From: Pomacea canaliculata
Taxonomy: Eukaryota; Mollusca; Gastropoda; Architaenioglossa; Ampullariidae
DNA: 64,000 nt
Assembly: GCF_003073045.1 (NCBI RefSeq)
Contig: NC_037595.1
Location: forward strand, 13,446,074-13,510,073
Direction: 5' to 3'
Positions 35,861 to 48,797 of this stretch are shown one piece after another; the stretch's first letter is position 1, and each line of letters begins with the position of its first letter. The notes beneath the pieces were generated by a model. That model searched no databases. It was not told where the DNA came from and saw only the letters and a program-made list of their open reading frames with translations. The position numbers and the translations under genes were made by a program.

Positions 35861-37917
35861 GTCATCCCTCGTCTTGCACGTGACCAACCAGTTTCTCAGA
35901 GGATCGATGCTGACGCCGGGTGTAAGTTCGTGCATGTGTTTGTTTGTCAACACGACAAACGATCGAATCTCTATAAAGAATTATTCAGATACAATTTCCT
36001 CGATCGTTCCTTCGCACTGAGTAAGAACGGTTGTGACCTTTAAGAGTTCACACACACCCTGCCCTCATTCTCAGAGGCAAAGACAAGACACGTCTTTGGC
36101 GAGAAGAACTAAGGAAGGAAGCCATTAGATGAAACTGGGGTGGATGGTAAATTGTGCTAAATTATAAGTCACAGTTTCACTTTGGGTGGATCGTGTTACA
36201 CTTGTAGGTCCATAGTAATTCACACAACATAAAAAGTTGGTCAATGCTTTCAAAACTCGTCTCCTTCGGATCTGGTGTCCGAGTTACCATGGCATCAAGG
36301 AACATTTATTGTCATTGAGGACACAGCCTCAAATCAAGATGAACTCAGAAAAATTGGAATTGATTTCACTTGTGGTTATAAATGCAGTATTTTTTCAAAT
36401 TTTCTCAATCTGTTATCTCTCGATTTTTTTTTTCTGTTCCTTTTTTTCATAGCTTCTCCGTCATGTCTGCTAAATAATGCTTTTGCACAAAGGTAAAATT
36501 CTAAAATTTAGACAGAGTAATTGATGGTATAGTTACAGATATGATGGAATAGAGGGGATAAAATTAGGGTAATAGATAAAAATGGAGAATCAACTGACCG
36601 AACAACAACAAACCGCTGTGTGTCACACAATTCTGAACTCTGTTTTAATGTTTCATGTGTCTCTTTCTCGTACCTGACGACGAACACCGATCCCACAGCA
36701 ACTATAAAGGTATATTGAAGTCTGAACACACCTGGATGTCGGTGGCAAATGCTCCACCTGCACTAACAAAACAAAAAACAAAGGTAGCTTCTGACTGCGC
36801 AGTTGTTTAGCCAGACTCCCGTGTATACCTGAGTCCAGCTCTCGTGGCACACCTGACACGTGACAGTCGGAGATATACTACCTGACACCATGTGGATAAA
36901 CAGATGAGGTGCAGGCCGGCAAACAGTTCAGTCAATCCGCTGCCATCTCCAATTACCTGTGATTTTTGCTCGGTGTTGGATGGAAAAAGCAAAGATAACT
37001 TTAAACTACTATGTTCTTTATATTGTAGAGATGCTCCTTAGTTTTAAAGACCTATTGTGCTTGAGTGTGTGTGGGTGTGTGTGAGAGTGTGTGTGTGGGT
37101 GTGTGTGAGAGTGTGTGTGTGTGGGTGTGTGCACGTGTTAATGACAGATACCCAGACACTCATGAACCAGCAGCACCACCTTTCCCAAATGAATGAAGAA
37201 AATATCATTATTGCTTAATCGCTGTTTTAAGGTTGTGGCAGATTAATTATTTATAAAGCACATCTCGTAAATTTCCAGATGATATCACTGCTGTTCATTT
37301 TAAAGTGGCTCCGACAACTTGCGACTCTTACTATTGACAAATTCTGATTCTGTCCAACAGATAGACTGTTCATGAGGTCTTATCATTTGGTTAGAGTGGC
37401 TCCACCTGTGTATATTAGATGTCTGCACCTTACTTACTGATTATCTCTGCTTCTTCTTGCAGCCTGCAGGCAGCTTGGACTGAAGTGTACAGACTGCGAG
37501 ATGTTGTGGCAAGTCAGTGAAAATTAAGAACATCATCTAGAGTTTCTGAACACTGTATGTAAAAATTTGACAAAGAACTTACTCGAACGACGATAATTCT
37601 ACATTTCACACATGTGTGAAAATCAATCTCCAAACTTTGTGGCTTGAGAAAAGCGCTTACTTGAGGTGAAAACATTGACTTTAAACCATAATATTTTTAC
37701 TGGAAAGGCATCCTCCAGCACTTAGCATCATCTCCTGACCACATGGTATGTAGGATATCCTGGACAAGAATCTACTTTGTTCTCGGAATTGGCGTACAAG
37801 TCAGGATGAAAGGAAGATTTTAACTCAAAATATCCAGTGGTTGACCTACAGAGAATGTGAGGAAGATAGAGACTGTGTGTTTTATCAAATAGCACAAGCT
37901 CTGCCAGTTATAGAAAC
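35861..37917. other. intergenic / opsin upstream region
   Basis: No coding exon was recognised. It contains a GTGTGTGGGTGTGTGTGAGA minisatellite at about 37063-37132. A TTCTTGCAG at 37454-37462 could be an acceptor of an untranslated exon. The stretch before 37918 is presumably promoter or 5' UTR. Confidence 0.5.
37063..37132. repeat. GTGTGGGTGTGTGAGA minisatellite
   Basis: Three head-to-tail copies of a unit of about 22 bases, rich in GT with GGG and GAGA interruptions. Confidence 0.85.
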
Positions 37918-38053
37918 ATGGATGGCAGTAGTTTAGCGGACGAGGAGGCGACTGGGAACACAAGTCGACCTTCCTCCTCGTTAGGACTTCCGCTGACGGA
38001 GGGAGCCTACATCGCCATCGGTGTGTATGTGACTCTACTGGGTAAGTGAGCAC

Positions 38054-38086
<33 letters not shown>

Positions 38087-41000
38087 GCCTGCCTGTTTGT
38101 CACTCTGTCTGTCTGTCTGTCTGTCCGTCCGTCCGTCCGTCCGTCTGTCTGCCTGCTTGCTTGTAACACTGACTACCTGTCTGTCTCTCTGTCTGTCTGT
38201 CTGTCCTCATATTCCTCTAACTCAAGGTATGTCACATGTTCTGTGTCTTGTATTGGTTTTCATTATGCAGTGTTGTGGTTCTATTTAAAACCCAGTCCTA
38301 TTCATACAACCACTGAACTTAAAGTCTGAACGACAGCTATAGCCCCAACTCTCTTCCTTTGTTTTATTTATTTATTTATTTTAATCATGTCTTCCTCCTT
38401 TCTTTAATCCTGTCATCCTTCATTCCTTTTTTTCCCCTTACTTTTCTTCTCTTCTATTTTCAATCCTTTGTCCCTCCATTCTTTCCTTTATTTTATTTTT
38501 ATTTCCTTGACCACTTTTATACTTTGCGTTGGAGATTTGTAGAAAAGTATTTTTGCTGTACTAAATTATCAAGCACCATTTCGTGTAAAGGATTTATTTT
38601 ATCTTCGTTCAGTCTATAATGTGTGCTAGGCAAGACAATTAGAAGCCAGCTGTTGTTTGTGACACATTGCAAACAAAGGTTGTACAGGTACAGCCAGGAC
38701 CCAGCACCAACCGACCCTAATATACACTCTGTGTGTGAGTAATCCACTGTCTCACAAGCTCCATGGTTTCTGTGTTCACTTGTAAAAATGACATGTTCTT
38801 ACTGGAAACTTATATCTATATCATTTCAAAGTAAGAGCAGTATATGATCACATAAAGTAGAGTTATACTATGCTCCTGTAAATCTGGTTGTAACAGGTGT
38901 AGCAGCATTGCAAAACGATTCTTAATGACTTGCACTTGCAAATAAATATACAGGAGACCTGTAATAATATAAATGTTGTAGTATTAGGCTAATTAACAAT
39001 TTTCTTAGAAAAAGACCAGATTTGTTTATACCTGCATCAAAATTTCTGTTATTATATGCAAAATATGGACGATGTTTCGAACTAAACTGTTCATTAAATC
39101 CAGAATTTTATACAATCTGAAAATAGCTCTCCTTAAGAAGTTAAACTGAGTAATTGGAGAATGGAAACAATAGATTCTCTAGAAAATCAGTTTAGTCTAT
39201 AAGCAGCAACAGTAAAAACATGGCGGCTATTGTATTACCACAATCTGCTGTCTCAGTTATATGAGACTCCCAAAAACGAGAAGCAAGAGACAGTTTAGAT
39301 GATGTAGACCTATAGTTGCTACACCAAGGTATTGGCTCACAGCCCTACCTGCTTGTCTTAGAAATTTATTTCGTTCCTTTCTTTTTTTCTAAAACAAAAT
39401 TGGATTTAATAGTAATCTTTCAATAACTTTAAGTGCACCTGCCTTTTTCTTGAAATATACAGGCACCCTGTCTTAGAATCATCGTAAACAAACTTGAGAA
39501 TGATTACTTTAAAATTTAAACATCGTTTCAGACAGATAAATACTTTAAACAGCTTCTAAGTGCATCAGTAAAAAGCCCATCACATTATTTTTGTGTTCTT
39601 TTGCGCTCCGAGAGATTGATTTTCCACTTCAGTTCCAGGTGACTGTACACAATTTATTTTCCAAATCAAATGTATGGTATTTCTTAAAGACCTGATAGTA
39701 TCTTTGCAACACAAATGGATAGGTAGTCGGGAGAAACTGGCCAAAATTGTTTAAAGATAGGATCAGCTAAAAAATAAAATTCAGTGTTTGATAAGCTACA
39801 GGCAAGGAACTGCTCAACACAAAACTTGAAGCAAAGTTTGGCAAAGATGGCTAACAGCGCCATTTAAACGAAATTGCAAGACATCGTGTTTGTTAAAAAA
39901 CATTCGTTGCCTGGCCACTGCTCCCCATGTGGGCTGAATATTAAGAAAAATGGAAGTTTGCTGCAGGCAGAAAGCAAATCCAGAAGGCAAATGACGCTGG
40001 ATAAATGAAGACATTCTTCTTTTTCCTTTTTCTTCTTTTTTTATCTTTTTTTCCGTCTATGGTGGAATGAACGTGTGGACAGGAATTCATTAAATGTTAA
40101 AGTATTAGAGTACGCCATTACCTTTATCTTTTGCTTCATTAAACAGAGCTTGAATCAGAGATTTCATACAAGCCTTCTATCCTCGTGGTTTACATTTATG
40201 TTCAGCCTGCTACACTCCTGATGATCAGCTTATTTATCCTTTGCTTATGTCACTACTTCAATGTCCTTAGTTGAATGTATTTGGCATGCCATGCTTTAAA
40301 CAAACATCTGAAAGAGTAAACCGTCCATCTCACACCATCCTTGTTTGCTGTAAATAAACATGGCCGACACTGTGCCAGCCCTGGATTTCAGACAGTCAGG
40401 ATGCGGCCCATCACGACTTTGGATGAATGACAAATAATGACTTTAGAGAGTTTGGATGCGGGCGATAATAAAATACGATTTAACAATCGATGATGCCTTT
40501 AATGGTATCGACAAAGTGCTCGGAAATAAAGATAATGAGCGATGAACGACAGGTAATGCCTTTATTGTGAACCATCTCCTCTCCTGGCTCTATTTTCAGG
40601 TGCCGGAGCTTTCATTGGAAATGTTTCTGTCCTGGTGGTCATCTTGTCACAAAAGGCAGCTCTGCGCAAACTGCAAAATTTGTTGTTGCTGAACCTGGCC
40701 ACCGCCGACCTGCTGGTGACTGTCACCGCCTACCCACTCACCTCTGTGTCCAGTTTTCATAAACAGTAAGTTTCGTCCTCGTGCATCGCTTGAAGATGTC
40801 GAGATGTGTGTCTAAGAAAGATGTGGAGAGCGTGCGTGCGTGTGTATGTGGTTGCACGTGTTCACCTACCCACATGTTCCCAATTACCTAAGTTTTCTCC
40901 CATCTGCCACTCCTCCCTTCTGTCTCTCCATAATGATTCCATCACGTTTTCTTCTCTGACCACCTGCTCCTAATTAAGTCTCGCCTTCTTCATCAACAAC

Positions 41001-44000
41001 ATGTTTGCGTAATACACCAACTGTAATATTCATTTGGACACTTTCCACAATAACAGAACCCACGCCATCTCAGAACGAAACCAGAATGATCAATCTGTCT
41101 GATGTATTTTTAAACCGTGCTGGAAATGAAATAAAGTGTTTAGTTAGGTGAAGTTTTCGTAAGCATTAACTTTTTATACAAACTTTTTATACAAAAGCGC
41201 ATTCGTTGCTTAATCCATCATCGTTCAGAAAGAGAAATGAACCGCTAAGACAAACAGATAAGTAGATAGATAAAATATTCTTTGCAGCTTAAGCTGAATT
41301 TCAAAAGTGTAAATCATTAGAAGTATGCAGAAGAAGAAACTTCTGGACCCTGTTAGCTTTAAACCAGTATCAGTATAGACATGATGGAAATGCACAAAAT
41401 CGGATTTTCTGGATCCTTGTCCTTAATCAGATCGGACAAGACATTCAGTGGCAAGTTAGGGAGGGCCACCGCCATGTCACTAAATTTAATTGTCAGGCTA
41501 GGTTTCTCCTGGAACTGGTCCTTGTTTGACAAGATGAAAAGGTTCTGAGTCTATGATAGTTCCAATTTCTGCCTTGTGGACACTGCCAGTGCACCCTGCG
41601 CCAGGCGACATCTAACTACTACTGTACACCTGCAAGATTTTCTTTTACAGAAAGTTTAAAAACATGAGTATGTGAGATTGCCTTTGATTGGAGTGAGACC
41701 CACCACGTGTAGAGCTGACGACAAGACACCATCCTTAAAATATCTTTCTCGGCCCTCATTCTAATGTTTTGCTTCCCTGTGCCTAAAAACAATGTGCTGT
41801 ACTTTTCCAGTTTTCTTTCCCATCCCCATCTTTAAGTCCTTCCTTGTTCTTTCTTGCTAACTGTTTGTATATCAGGCATGTACAATAGACTTTAGAGAGC
41901 TTTTCCGAATTCAATAATCAGACTTGACCTTTGGCAGCTGGCTGTTCGGAGATGTTGGATGCAAGGTGAGCGGCTTCCTGGTCTTCTGTCTGACCATGGT
42001 CAGTCTCAACACCCTCACAGCCATCGCCGTCTTCCGCTTTATTCTCGTCTGTAAGCCCATGTACCGTGAGTATCACCAGCCCTGCAGCTAATCGCCATCA
42101 TTTGTGAATCAGCTAGTAATTAACTAATTAAAGCTGTATATAAATATAAACCTCTCTATTTAAAGACACAAGTTGACATCAGATATACCTGCATTACAAA
42201 TTTCTATTTCTAAAATCCCATTTCTTGATATAGAAAAGTAGATAAATGGATTGTTAGATGGATAGATAAAATGTTTTCTTTCTCATCACACAACTGTTTG
42301 ACATTTCCCTTGCGGTATAATGTAAGAAACTGCCTTACTTTTCTCTCAGGAGATTTTTGTGCCAACTGGACTGAGTAGAAGGCAATCAATAATTTACAAT
42401 AAATAGCAACAAATAAATAATTTCTCTACTGCACCTAGCAAAACTGCTGGTGACAGATGTTTTTACCAATCCGCTTAGACAACTTTTCTTTGAATAAGAA
42501 ACTATTGCTTTCGAAATGCCTGGAGGGAAAACGTTTTCTGTTATTTTGCCTGATTTTTGTTTTGTTTTGTTTTGTTTTTTTGTTTTTTTTGTCCTGTTTT
42601 GTTTTGTTTTATTTTGTTTTGTTTTTTGTTGCTCATCAATCCAACAAAATTCCAAATATTTGGACGGAAGCCAGTAGCGTGGCACTATGTTTGTGCTTCC
42701 ACCATTGCTCAGGGCCCGATATTAACGCCGCCACACGGAGAGACTTTGAACTAATGAGTTTTCTTCTCACATGATGCAAAACGGCAGGTGTACTTGGCCA
42801 ACTATTGCAAGCTGCAACAATGCCTCGAAACAAATTTCTTTTTCTCTCGGCTACTTAAAGGCTGTGAAAAAAAATTCAAGAAGAAGAAAGTGTTAGGAGA
42901 TTATACTGATTAAAAAGACAAGAAAATGAAAAATGAAAAGAAAATCAAAAAGATATTGAAAAAGCAATTATGGATGTCCAGATGTACATTTTGTTTTTCG
43001 ATGTCTTGAGGTTGTGTTCTCTTATCAGATATTAAATGTTATTGCTTTAGAACAAAACCTGCTTTCCACCATCTACTTTTAGCGTACGTGCATTTTCCTG
43101 TTTTTCGATTTACAGTTATTTTAACTTTATTTTTACCGTCGTATTCTAAATAGTTTCCAGATTTTAATCAGTTAAGAGAATATTCATACATTGATGCCTA
43201 TCTGTTGCTTAATGTCAAAATTCCAGCTTTTCTTTCAAGTGTTAGCCGTAAAAGAAAGCTAAAAAAAAAGTGTGTATCGTCACTTTAATAACAATAAACC
43301 AACAAACTGTTGTCACAGGACGAAAGTATGGCTTAGCTGGAGAAAGAAGTGATGACCTCTGAACTTGCAGACTGAACTATATTATTATTGTGCCTTTCAC
43401 ACTGCATCACATTCGCTCTCACTCATTTCTTTCATCCTGCTTCATCTCTCAGATCATCTCCTACGGCCAGAGAGTGCCAAGCCTGCCCTGCTGGCCAGCT
43501 GGCTGCAAGCTGCTGTCTGGACATCTCTGCCACTGTTCGGGTGGAGCCAATACGTCCCTGAACCCTTCCTGACCTCGTGCACGGTAGACTGGGGCGGACG
43601 AAGCGCTAGCAACCTCTCGTACGTTGCCATGACAATCATCCTGTGCTTTGTCGTGCACTTGGTCATCATCTCGTTCTGCTACGTGCGAATTCTCGTGATA
43701 TCGCGGAGACTGACGTTTGGAGTCCGCAAGAACAGCAACATGATTCGTCTGGAGGAGGTGCTGTGGCACCACAAGGTGGAGACCGAGCGGAACGTCACAC
43801 GGGTAAGAGTTTCATCGTCGATGATTCTGATAAAGCCGTTTTCCTTAATGATAGAGAAAGTTAGCAAGCTTACGGAAGCTTTTCAGTAAAAATAAGAGTT
43901 GTGCATCGCTGCGTGAAGACCGTTACGACCGAATCCTTCCCATGACCATGACCATGAGCCTTGAGCTAGGAGTGGTCAAGCTGACTTAGCGGTTCTGCCT

Positions 44001-46536
44001 CACCGATGAACATACCAAGTACAGCTACGTGCGAAATCCTTTCCCCAAGTATAGCTACATCGACAGTCTCGTCCCATTCAAACTCAATGATCCGTGACAA
44101 TCTAGAAAACGGTTTCAATACATAGCGTATGACAACACCAGTCCTACCAGTCACAATAAATTTAGAAGTAAAGTGTGAAAAAAACTAAACTTTGACATCA
44201 TACTTATTCGACACTGGAAAATCTCTTCGAGAAATCCATCCGCCCATTAATGACTTACCGACGTCTATAACTGCATGGCATTGTTGAGTCCCACCCACAA
44301 GAATACTGGACTGAGAGAGTCTTCTTTATCAAATTCACTCAACAGTCTCAAATATTGTCAAATTTTAGAAATTCTCTTCCTGTATGTGTGTGAGTGCGTG
44401 CGTGCGTGCATGTGTGAGAAGTGTGTGTGTGTCTTTTTGAAACATCCGAAATACAATCGACTTTTATCAAATAGCTTCCCTCGATGACAATTCGCTAAAA
44501 TAGCAAATATGTCGTCCCAAGAGTAGGTTTAATTCACTTAGAATACATATTCTTTATTTAGCTTAGATGACAGTCTCTGTAGAACATATCTGGCAGCTTC
44601 ACTTTCATGAGTGGAACGTGGAACTCTGGCGAAATCCACGGAAAGTCTGCGCCTCTGTAGCCACTCAAGCAAATAAGGGATTCCAGTGCAATATTGACTT
44701 GTCTCCCCTTAATTATTGGCAGTGAGTGCATTTCCATTGATTTCTCCGAGACCCGAGAATTCACAACATTTGTTCTCGTCTGTCGTCGGAAACAAGGAAA
44801 TCCTCCACGGCATGAATCTTTCCTGTCTGTGGCAAGGGCGAGTAACTTTCTTGATAAGACCTCTTACGTAATTATCCCCCTTTCTGATGAACAGACATGC
44901 GCACGTTCGCTTATCGGATGTGACAGTGATGGTGATTGCGTGTGTGCATGTCTGCTTGCTTGTGGAAAGCATGCAAGAGCTAATATTATTTCTTTTATAA
45001 ACGGCTTTAGCTCTTTCTCCCTCTCCCTCTCCCTCTCCCTCTCTCTCTCTCTCACTCTGTCTCCGTGAGAATATATACACTTAAGGAGAGAGACAGATAG
45101 ATCAACACTAGCGGACTGACCGACAGCATGGTTGACCACTAAATACACACAAAGACATAGTCATTGCCACGGTCATTGTCGCGCCCTTTGACCTGATACA
45201 GATGTGCATGGTGATGATGGCGACCTTCTTGCTGTGCTGGACGCCGTACGCCTTGCTGTCCTGCCTGGCAATCGCTGGCCTGCCACTGTCTGCGGCGATG
45301 TCCACGTTGCCGACGATGTTTGCCAAAGTCAGCTGCGTCGTCAACCCCGTCATCTACGCCTTCATGTCGTCCAGCTTCCGCAAGATCTGTTGGAAGCTGT
45401 TTCCACGGGGACAGCGGAACCAGAATCGCGTGGCCACTGCCGGCATCGAGCTTCCAGGGAAATCACAGACGTACGTGAACTGGTGTGCGTGTGCGTGTGC
45501 GTGTGCGTGTGCGTGTGCGTGTGCGTGCTGTACATGTTTGTGTGCGCTCTCAAGTTTATGAGTGGGAGAAAAAGTAGATAACTATTTGTATCGGCGCACA
45601 TTTGAGTGATTTTGCCACTTTTTTCCTTTTACTCTAAGCTCTTAGTCAATCCGCTTACATAGCATTCCTACCTTTTTGAGTTGAAGAACATGATGAGAAA
45701 ATGAAAAAAAAAATGTATGGGGAATTCAGTTTGCTTCCTGGTCTACCAAGAATACAATTTCTCACCAATCACGTTTCTAAATTTGAATCATGGATACAAC
45801 ACTTAACTGATGTCTATTATCTTCTCGAATTCGTGAGATTATGCCGTAAAGCGATAATTTTAAGCTTTCATTTTTATTTGCATAGCCGCGCATGCCATAA
45901 CTCTTGCTTGTAAAGCTTCCGTTCGCTCTAGTTTCAGAGAAACCAATGAAAAAACCCATTAAAAGTGACACTTTTTCCGAACAGGCATAGGTCGCGAAGG
46001 GCACTAGCCCCACTCCCAACACCATCCCCGTGTGTGACGAAAGCTATGTATCGGGAAGCCAGTAAAAAAAAAAAAGAGTTATTATCATCCTAAGTTCACA
46101 TGCTACCTGATCACGTGACATATCCGAGAAAGAGAATAAGTGCGCATGTCAAATGTAACTTTTTGAGACAAGGACGAATGTTTTAAGTTAATCATTTTGC
46201 CGAGATTTTAATTTAGAGAATAAATTAAGCCTTTCTATATTTTTATCCTGGCATTGCATTTGCAATATGTTCATGCTGCACAATGAATACTGTTTACACA
46301 TGAGCATGCTTTATACCTGTCATGAGATCTCGAGGCTTAATCGCATTGTATCTATAAAAAGAAACAATATGGCCCGTTGAACAGAATGTCACAAAGCTGA
46401 CGTCACGCTACTTGTCTGTCACAGGCAGCCACAGCAGCGGGCTCCGGTGCGAGAGTACTGTGGTGACATGACACGGGCGGGGGTGTACATTGGCAACATG
46501 GTCATCAGTCTGGAAGTACAGTCCACCGTCTTCTGA
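37918..46536 (+). CDS. opsin (retinal-binding G-protein-coupled receptor)
   Basis: Six exons: 37918-38041, 40600-40765, 41938-42065, 43453-43802, 45202-45470, 46425-46536. Phases agree and give 382 aa, a normal opsin length. The ATG is in AACATGG; a glycosylation sequon NTS is at 14-16. Motifs: GN in TM1, NLATAD in TM2, Cys105 and Cys181 for the TM3-ECL2 disulphide, Glu175 in YVPEP (six residues before Cys181, the position of bovine Glu181), CWTP at 268-271 in TM6, and FAK with Lys298 in TM7, the Schiff-base lysine, followed by NPVIY. Family role: light sensing or retinal isomerisation in a membrane. Oddities: the DRY position reads FRF (129-131), and the position of bovine Glu113 is Ser108, so Glu175 is the likely counterion. 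The sequence looks closer to the neuropsin/xenopsin/Go side than to Gq rhabdomeric opsins, but the clade is not resolved. Confidence 0.94.
38053..38206. repeat. (CTGT)n with (CCGT)n tetranucleotide repeat
   Basis: Long interrupted CTGT arrays with a CCGT block, starting about 12 bases after the donor of opsin exon 1. Confidence 0.95.
40600..40765 (+). CDS. opsin exon 2 (TM1-TM2)
   Basis: Phase 1 in, phase 2 out. It carries GAFIGNVSVLVV of TM1, the QKAALRKLQNL loop and NLATADLLVTVTAYPL of TM2. The last codon is completed by exon 3, giving FHKHWLFGDVGC. Confidence 0.93.
42553..42630. repeat. (TTTTG)n low-complexity tract
   Basis: Irregular TTTTG units in opsin intron 3. The Phe-rich and Lys-rich open frames over it are artefacts. 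Confidence 0.9.
43453..43802 (+). CDS. opsin exon 4 (TM4, ECL2, TM5, ICL3)
   Basis: The largest exon, 350 bp, phase 1 in and phase 0 out at CGG|GTAAGA. It holds GWSQYVPEPFLTSC of the ECL2 plug and ends in VETERNVTR, the start of TM6 with an acidic residue where class A receptors keep their ionic-lock partner. Confidence 0.94.
45202..45470 (+). CDS. opsin exon 5 (TM6-TM7, retinal lysine)
   Basis: Carries LLCWTPYA of TM6 and FAKVSCVVNPVIYAF of TM7 with Lys298, then SSSFRKICWKLF as helix 8. It ends in phase 2 at AC|GTACGT, 12 bases before a TGTGCG array. Confidence 0.95.
45483..45527. repeat. (TGTGCG)n hexanucleotide repeat
   Basis: About seven TGTGCG units directly after the donor of opsin exon 5. 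Such alternating purine/pyrimidine DNA can form Z-DNA. If the intron were retained, it would encode alternating Ala-Cys. Confidence 0.95.
46425..46536 (+). CDS. opsin exon 6 (cytoplasmic C-terminus and stop)
   Basis: Entered in phase 2 after GTCACAG. It encodes QPQQRAPVREYCGD and a tail ending VQSTVF, with stop at 46534-46536. Intron phase matches exon 5. Confidence 0.82.
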
Positions 46537-46955
46537 CCAGCTCATACTCACCTGTCCGCTGGGTGGACGGATGCAAAAGGTCAAGAAGTTCAAAGGTCCG
46601 TATTCTGGACCGCAGGTGTCTCGCGACCGCTGGTGTTGAACAAAATTGAAGATTCATGTGTCTGACATGTGATCCGTAATCCCTGGTGACTGGTGGAGGA
46701 CAGCAAAGCAGTTCTGTGTGTCAGATGGCAGCAAGGGGTTCATGGACAGTCTTCTGGCAAACGTTCGAGTCTTAGGTGGGCCGTACGATACATTGAATAG
46801 TGTAGATGGCCTACATTGCTAGTGATGTGACAAAACTATATTCAATATTCTGATCAACCAGTTGTTATTACATACTACTCTAACGTATTTAACATATCAA
46901 AGTATTTCAGGAACTTTCAAACCTGTTTAGTCTACTACCGAAACCCAATGACTAT

Positions 46956-46961
46956 AATAAA
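46956..46961 (+). terminator. polyadenylation signal AATAAA (opsin)
   Basis: A canonical hexamer about 420 bases after the opsin stop. The assignment is by position only. Confidence 0.4.
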
Positions 46962-47488
46962 TTTGTTCTCATTTATTAAAATTAGTTTTATACGCATATT
47001 TAATTATAGTTCTCTGCGTTTGTTATAGAGAGAATGGTTCTTTTAACCCAGACCAATCAAATCAATTTGATTTTTTTCTCATTAAATTACATAGTAGTCG
47101 GTGAAAACATGTTAATGGAATGCTAGAAACATTGTAATGTAAGCTAATATGTACAGTTGAGGGCTGAGCGTTTCTAATGACATTGTGACCAGCATCTCTT
47201 ACATTCCATTCAACTGTCCAGCGATCGCATCTTGGTGTTTTTCACAAGAGATTTGATGATACCACTCAGCCTTTAGTCAGGCCAAGTCCGGTGATGTCAA
47301 AGGGACTGGCTACACTTCCGCTACAATACTCCATTGGATTGTCTTGATATTCATGTCCACAACTTTGGGATGGCGTACTTTGTTGTCAAAGAAACACGCT
47401 AAATTTAGGAACACAATATGTAATTTAATATCGATGATGCTCGCTGTCTACTGTTTTAATTAGTTTTTACTGGTGCTTGTTAAATATG

Positions 47489-47560
47489 CCTGGTGCATGT
47501 TGATATACTTAATATGTCTGGTACATGTTGATATATATTTGTCTGGTGCATGTTGATATA
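47489..47560. repeat. 25-28 bp tandem repeat, 3 copies
   Basis: CTGGTGCATGTTGATATA-type units at about 47490, 47518 and 47543, with short AT-rich spacers. Confidence 0.85.
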
Positions 47561-48588
47561 ATATTACAAATTATAAAAATAAGTTTGAGCACTGATGATT
47601 GCCAGCTTTTTATTTAGTCAACAAGGACTTTTAGAAATACATTTGTAGCATAATCATCATTTTGACAAACTTCATCTCATCCATTCTTACTTGCAGACAG
47701 AAAACAGGAGAACTCACACACGCTTGCATGGTTACTTGTATATATAGAGATATATCGAGAGAGAGAGATGAAAACTCGATTGCCTTCTCATCGTCGTTAT
47801 CATCGTCATCATCTGTTTCTTCGGCCATTTTGGCCATGAGTAAAATTGACGATTTTAGCAACAACTTTCGTTATTTCTCAAGGTTCTCTGCCATTCTGGT
47901 GTATACACTGAGCGGCAAACCATTCATTTCTTTAATGTTTTCTTCCCAGTTCTTCGGTCTGTCGCTTCTTCTACTGCCTGCGCTCAATTAGTTTCGTTAC
48001 TTGTTCATTCGTTGAATACTGGTGTTTACCCGAACTAACCATTATAGTAGTCTCAATGTTACTGACTGATTAACCACACTGTCACTGACTTTATACCAAA
48101 GGACATTCTGATTCTACTATCTGTATCATCCTGAACAGAACAACATTATTCTTTACAATTCGCGGTATTGCTGTCTTACTATCATACTTTGAAATTGCAC
48201 GAGCAGCTTACAGTAAAAGATTCGCCCTCAGGTAAGCCTTTAAAATGTAATTCGATCATCTTCAACCAAATATCAGCAAAAAGCCATCTAATGGAGGACA
48301 AAAAAATTACTGGGAAAGATTCTTACTACTTCAGCTGCTGGAAATTTGCTAAAGTAATATCGATGTCAACATTTTGTTGCAGCCCGCAGTTTCATTAAAA
48401 AACCAAGCTCTGTCTTCTTGGTGTGCCAGATTTTGTGCAAGTTATGCAGACTTTTCATTAATTTTTTCATCCGGCAGAAAATGGAGATAAGTGTTTTTAT
48501 GTCTACTGTGGTTGTCCACGAGTCTTGCAGTAAAACCACTGATTGTGTTTTCTTTAAAATTTGCCTGATATCATCTCACTCGACATCG

Positions 48589-48797
48589 CAGAGAAATCTT
48601 TTGAAAATGTTTACTTGGTTTGTTTAATTTTTGTACGCAACACAGAAATCTTCTGTAATATTTACTACTTTGTTTATTTTCGGTACGTAACAGAGAAATC
48701 TTCTGTAATATTTACTAGTTTGTTTATTTTCGGTACGTAACACAGAAATCTTTTGAAAATATTGACTAGTTTGTTTATTTTCGGTACGCAACACACA
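48589..48797. repeat. 50-bp tandem repeat, 4 copies
   Basis: The unit runs CAGAAATCTTCTGTAATATT, then TTACTAGTTTGTTTATTTTC, then GGTACGTAAC. Copies 2 to 4 are spaced exactly 50 bases apart; the first is offset by 52 and more divergent. Confidence 0.92.

Noticed and set aside
35425-35883. Plus-strand hydrophobic open frames over the minisatellite
   Set aside because: The pyrimidine-rich strand of the 42-bp repeat gives Leu/Ser/Phe runs by composition.
45204-45601. Other long frames over opsin exon 5 and the TGTGCG array
   Set aside because: Shadows of the opsin exon; only the frame with FAK...NPVIY matches the flanking exons.
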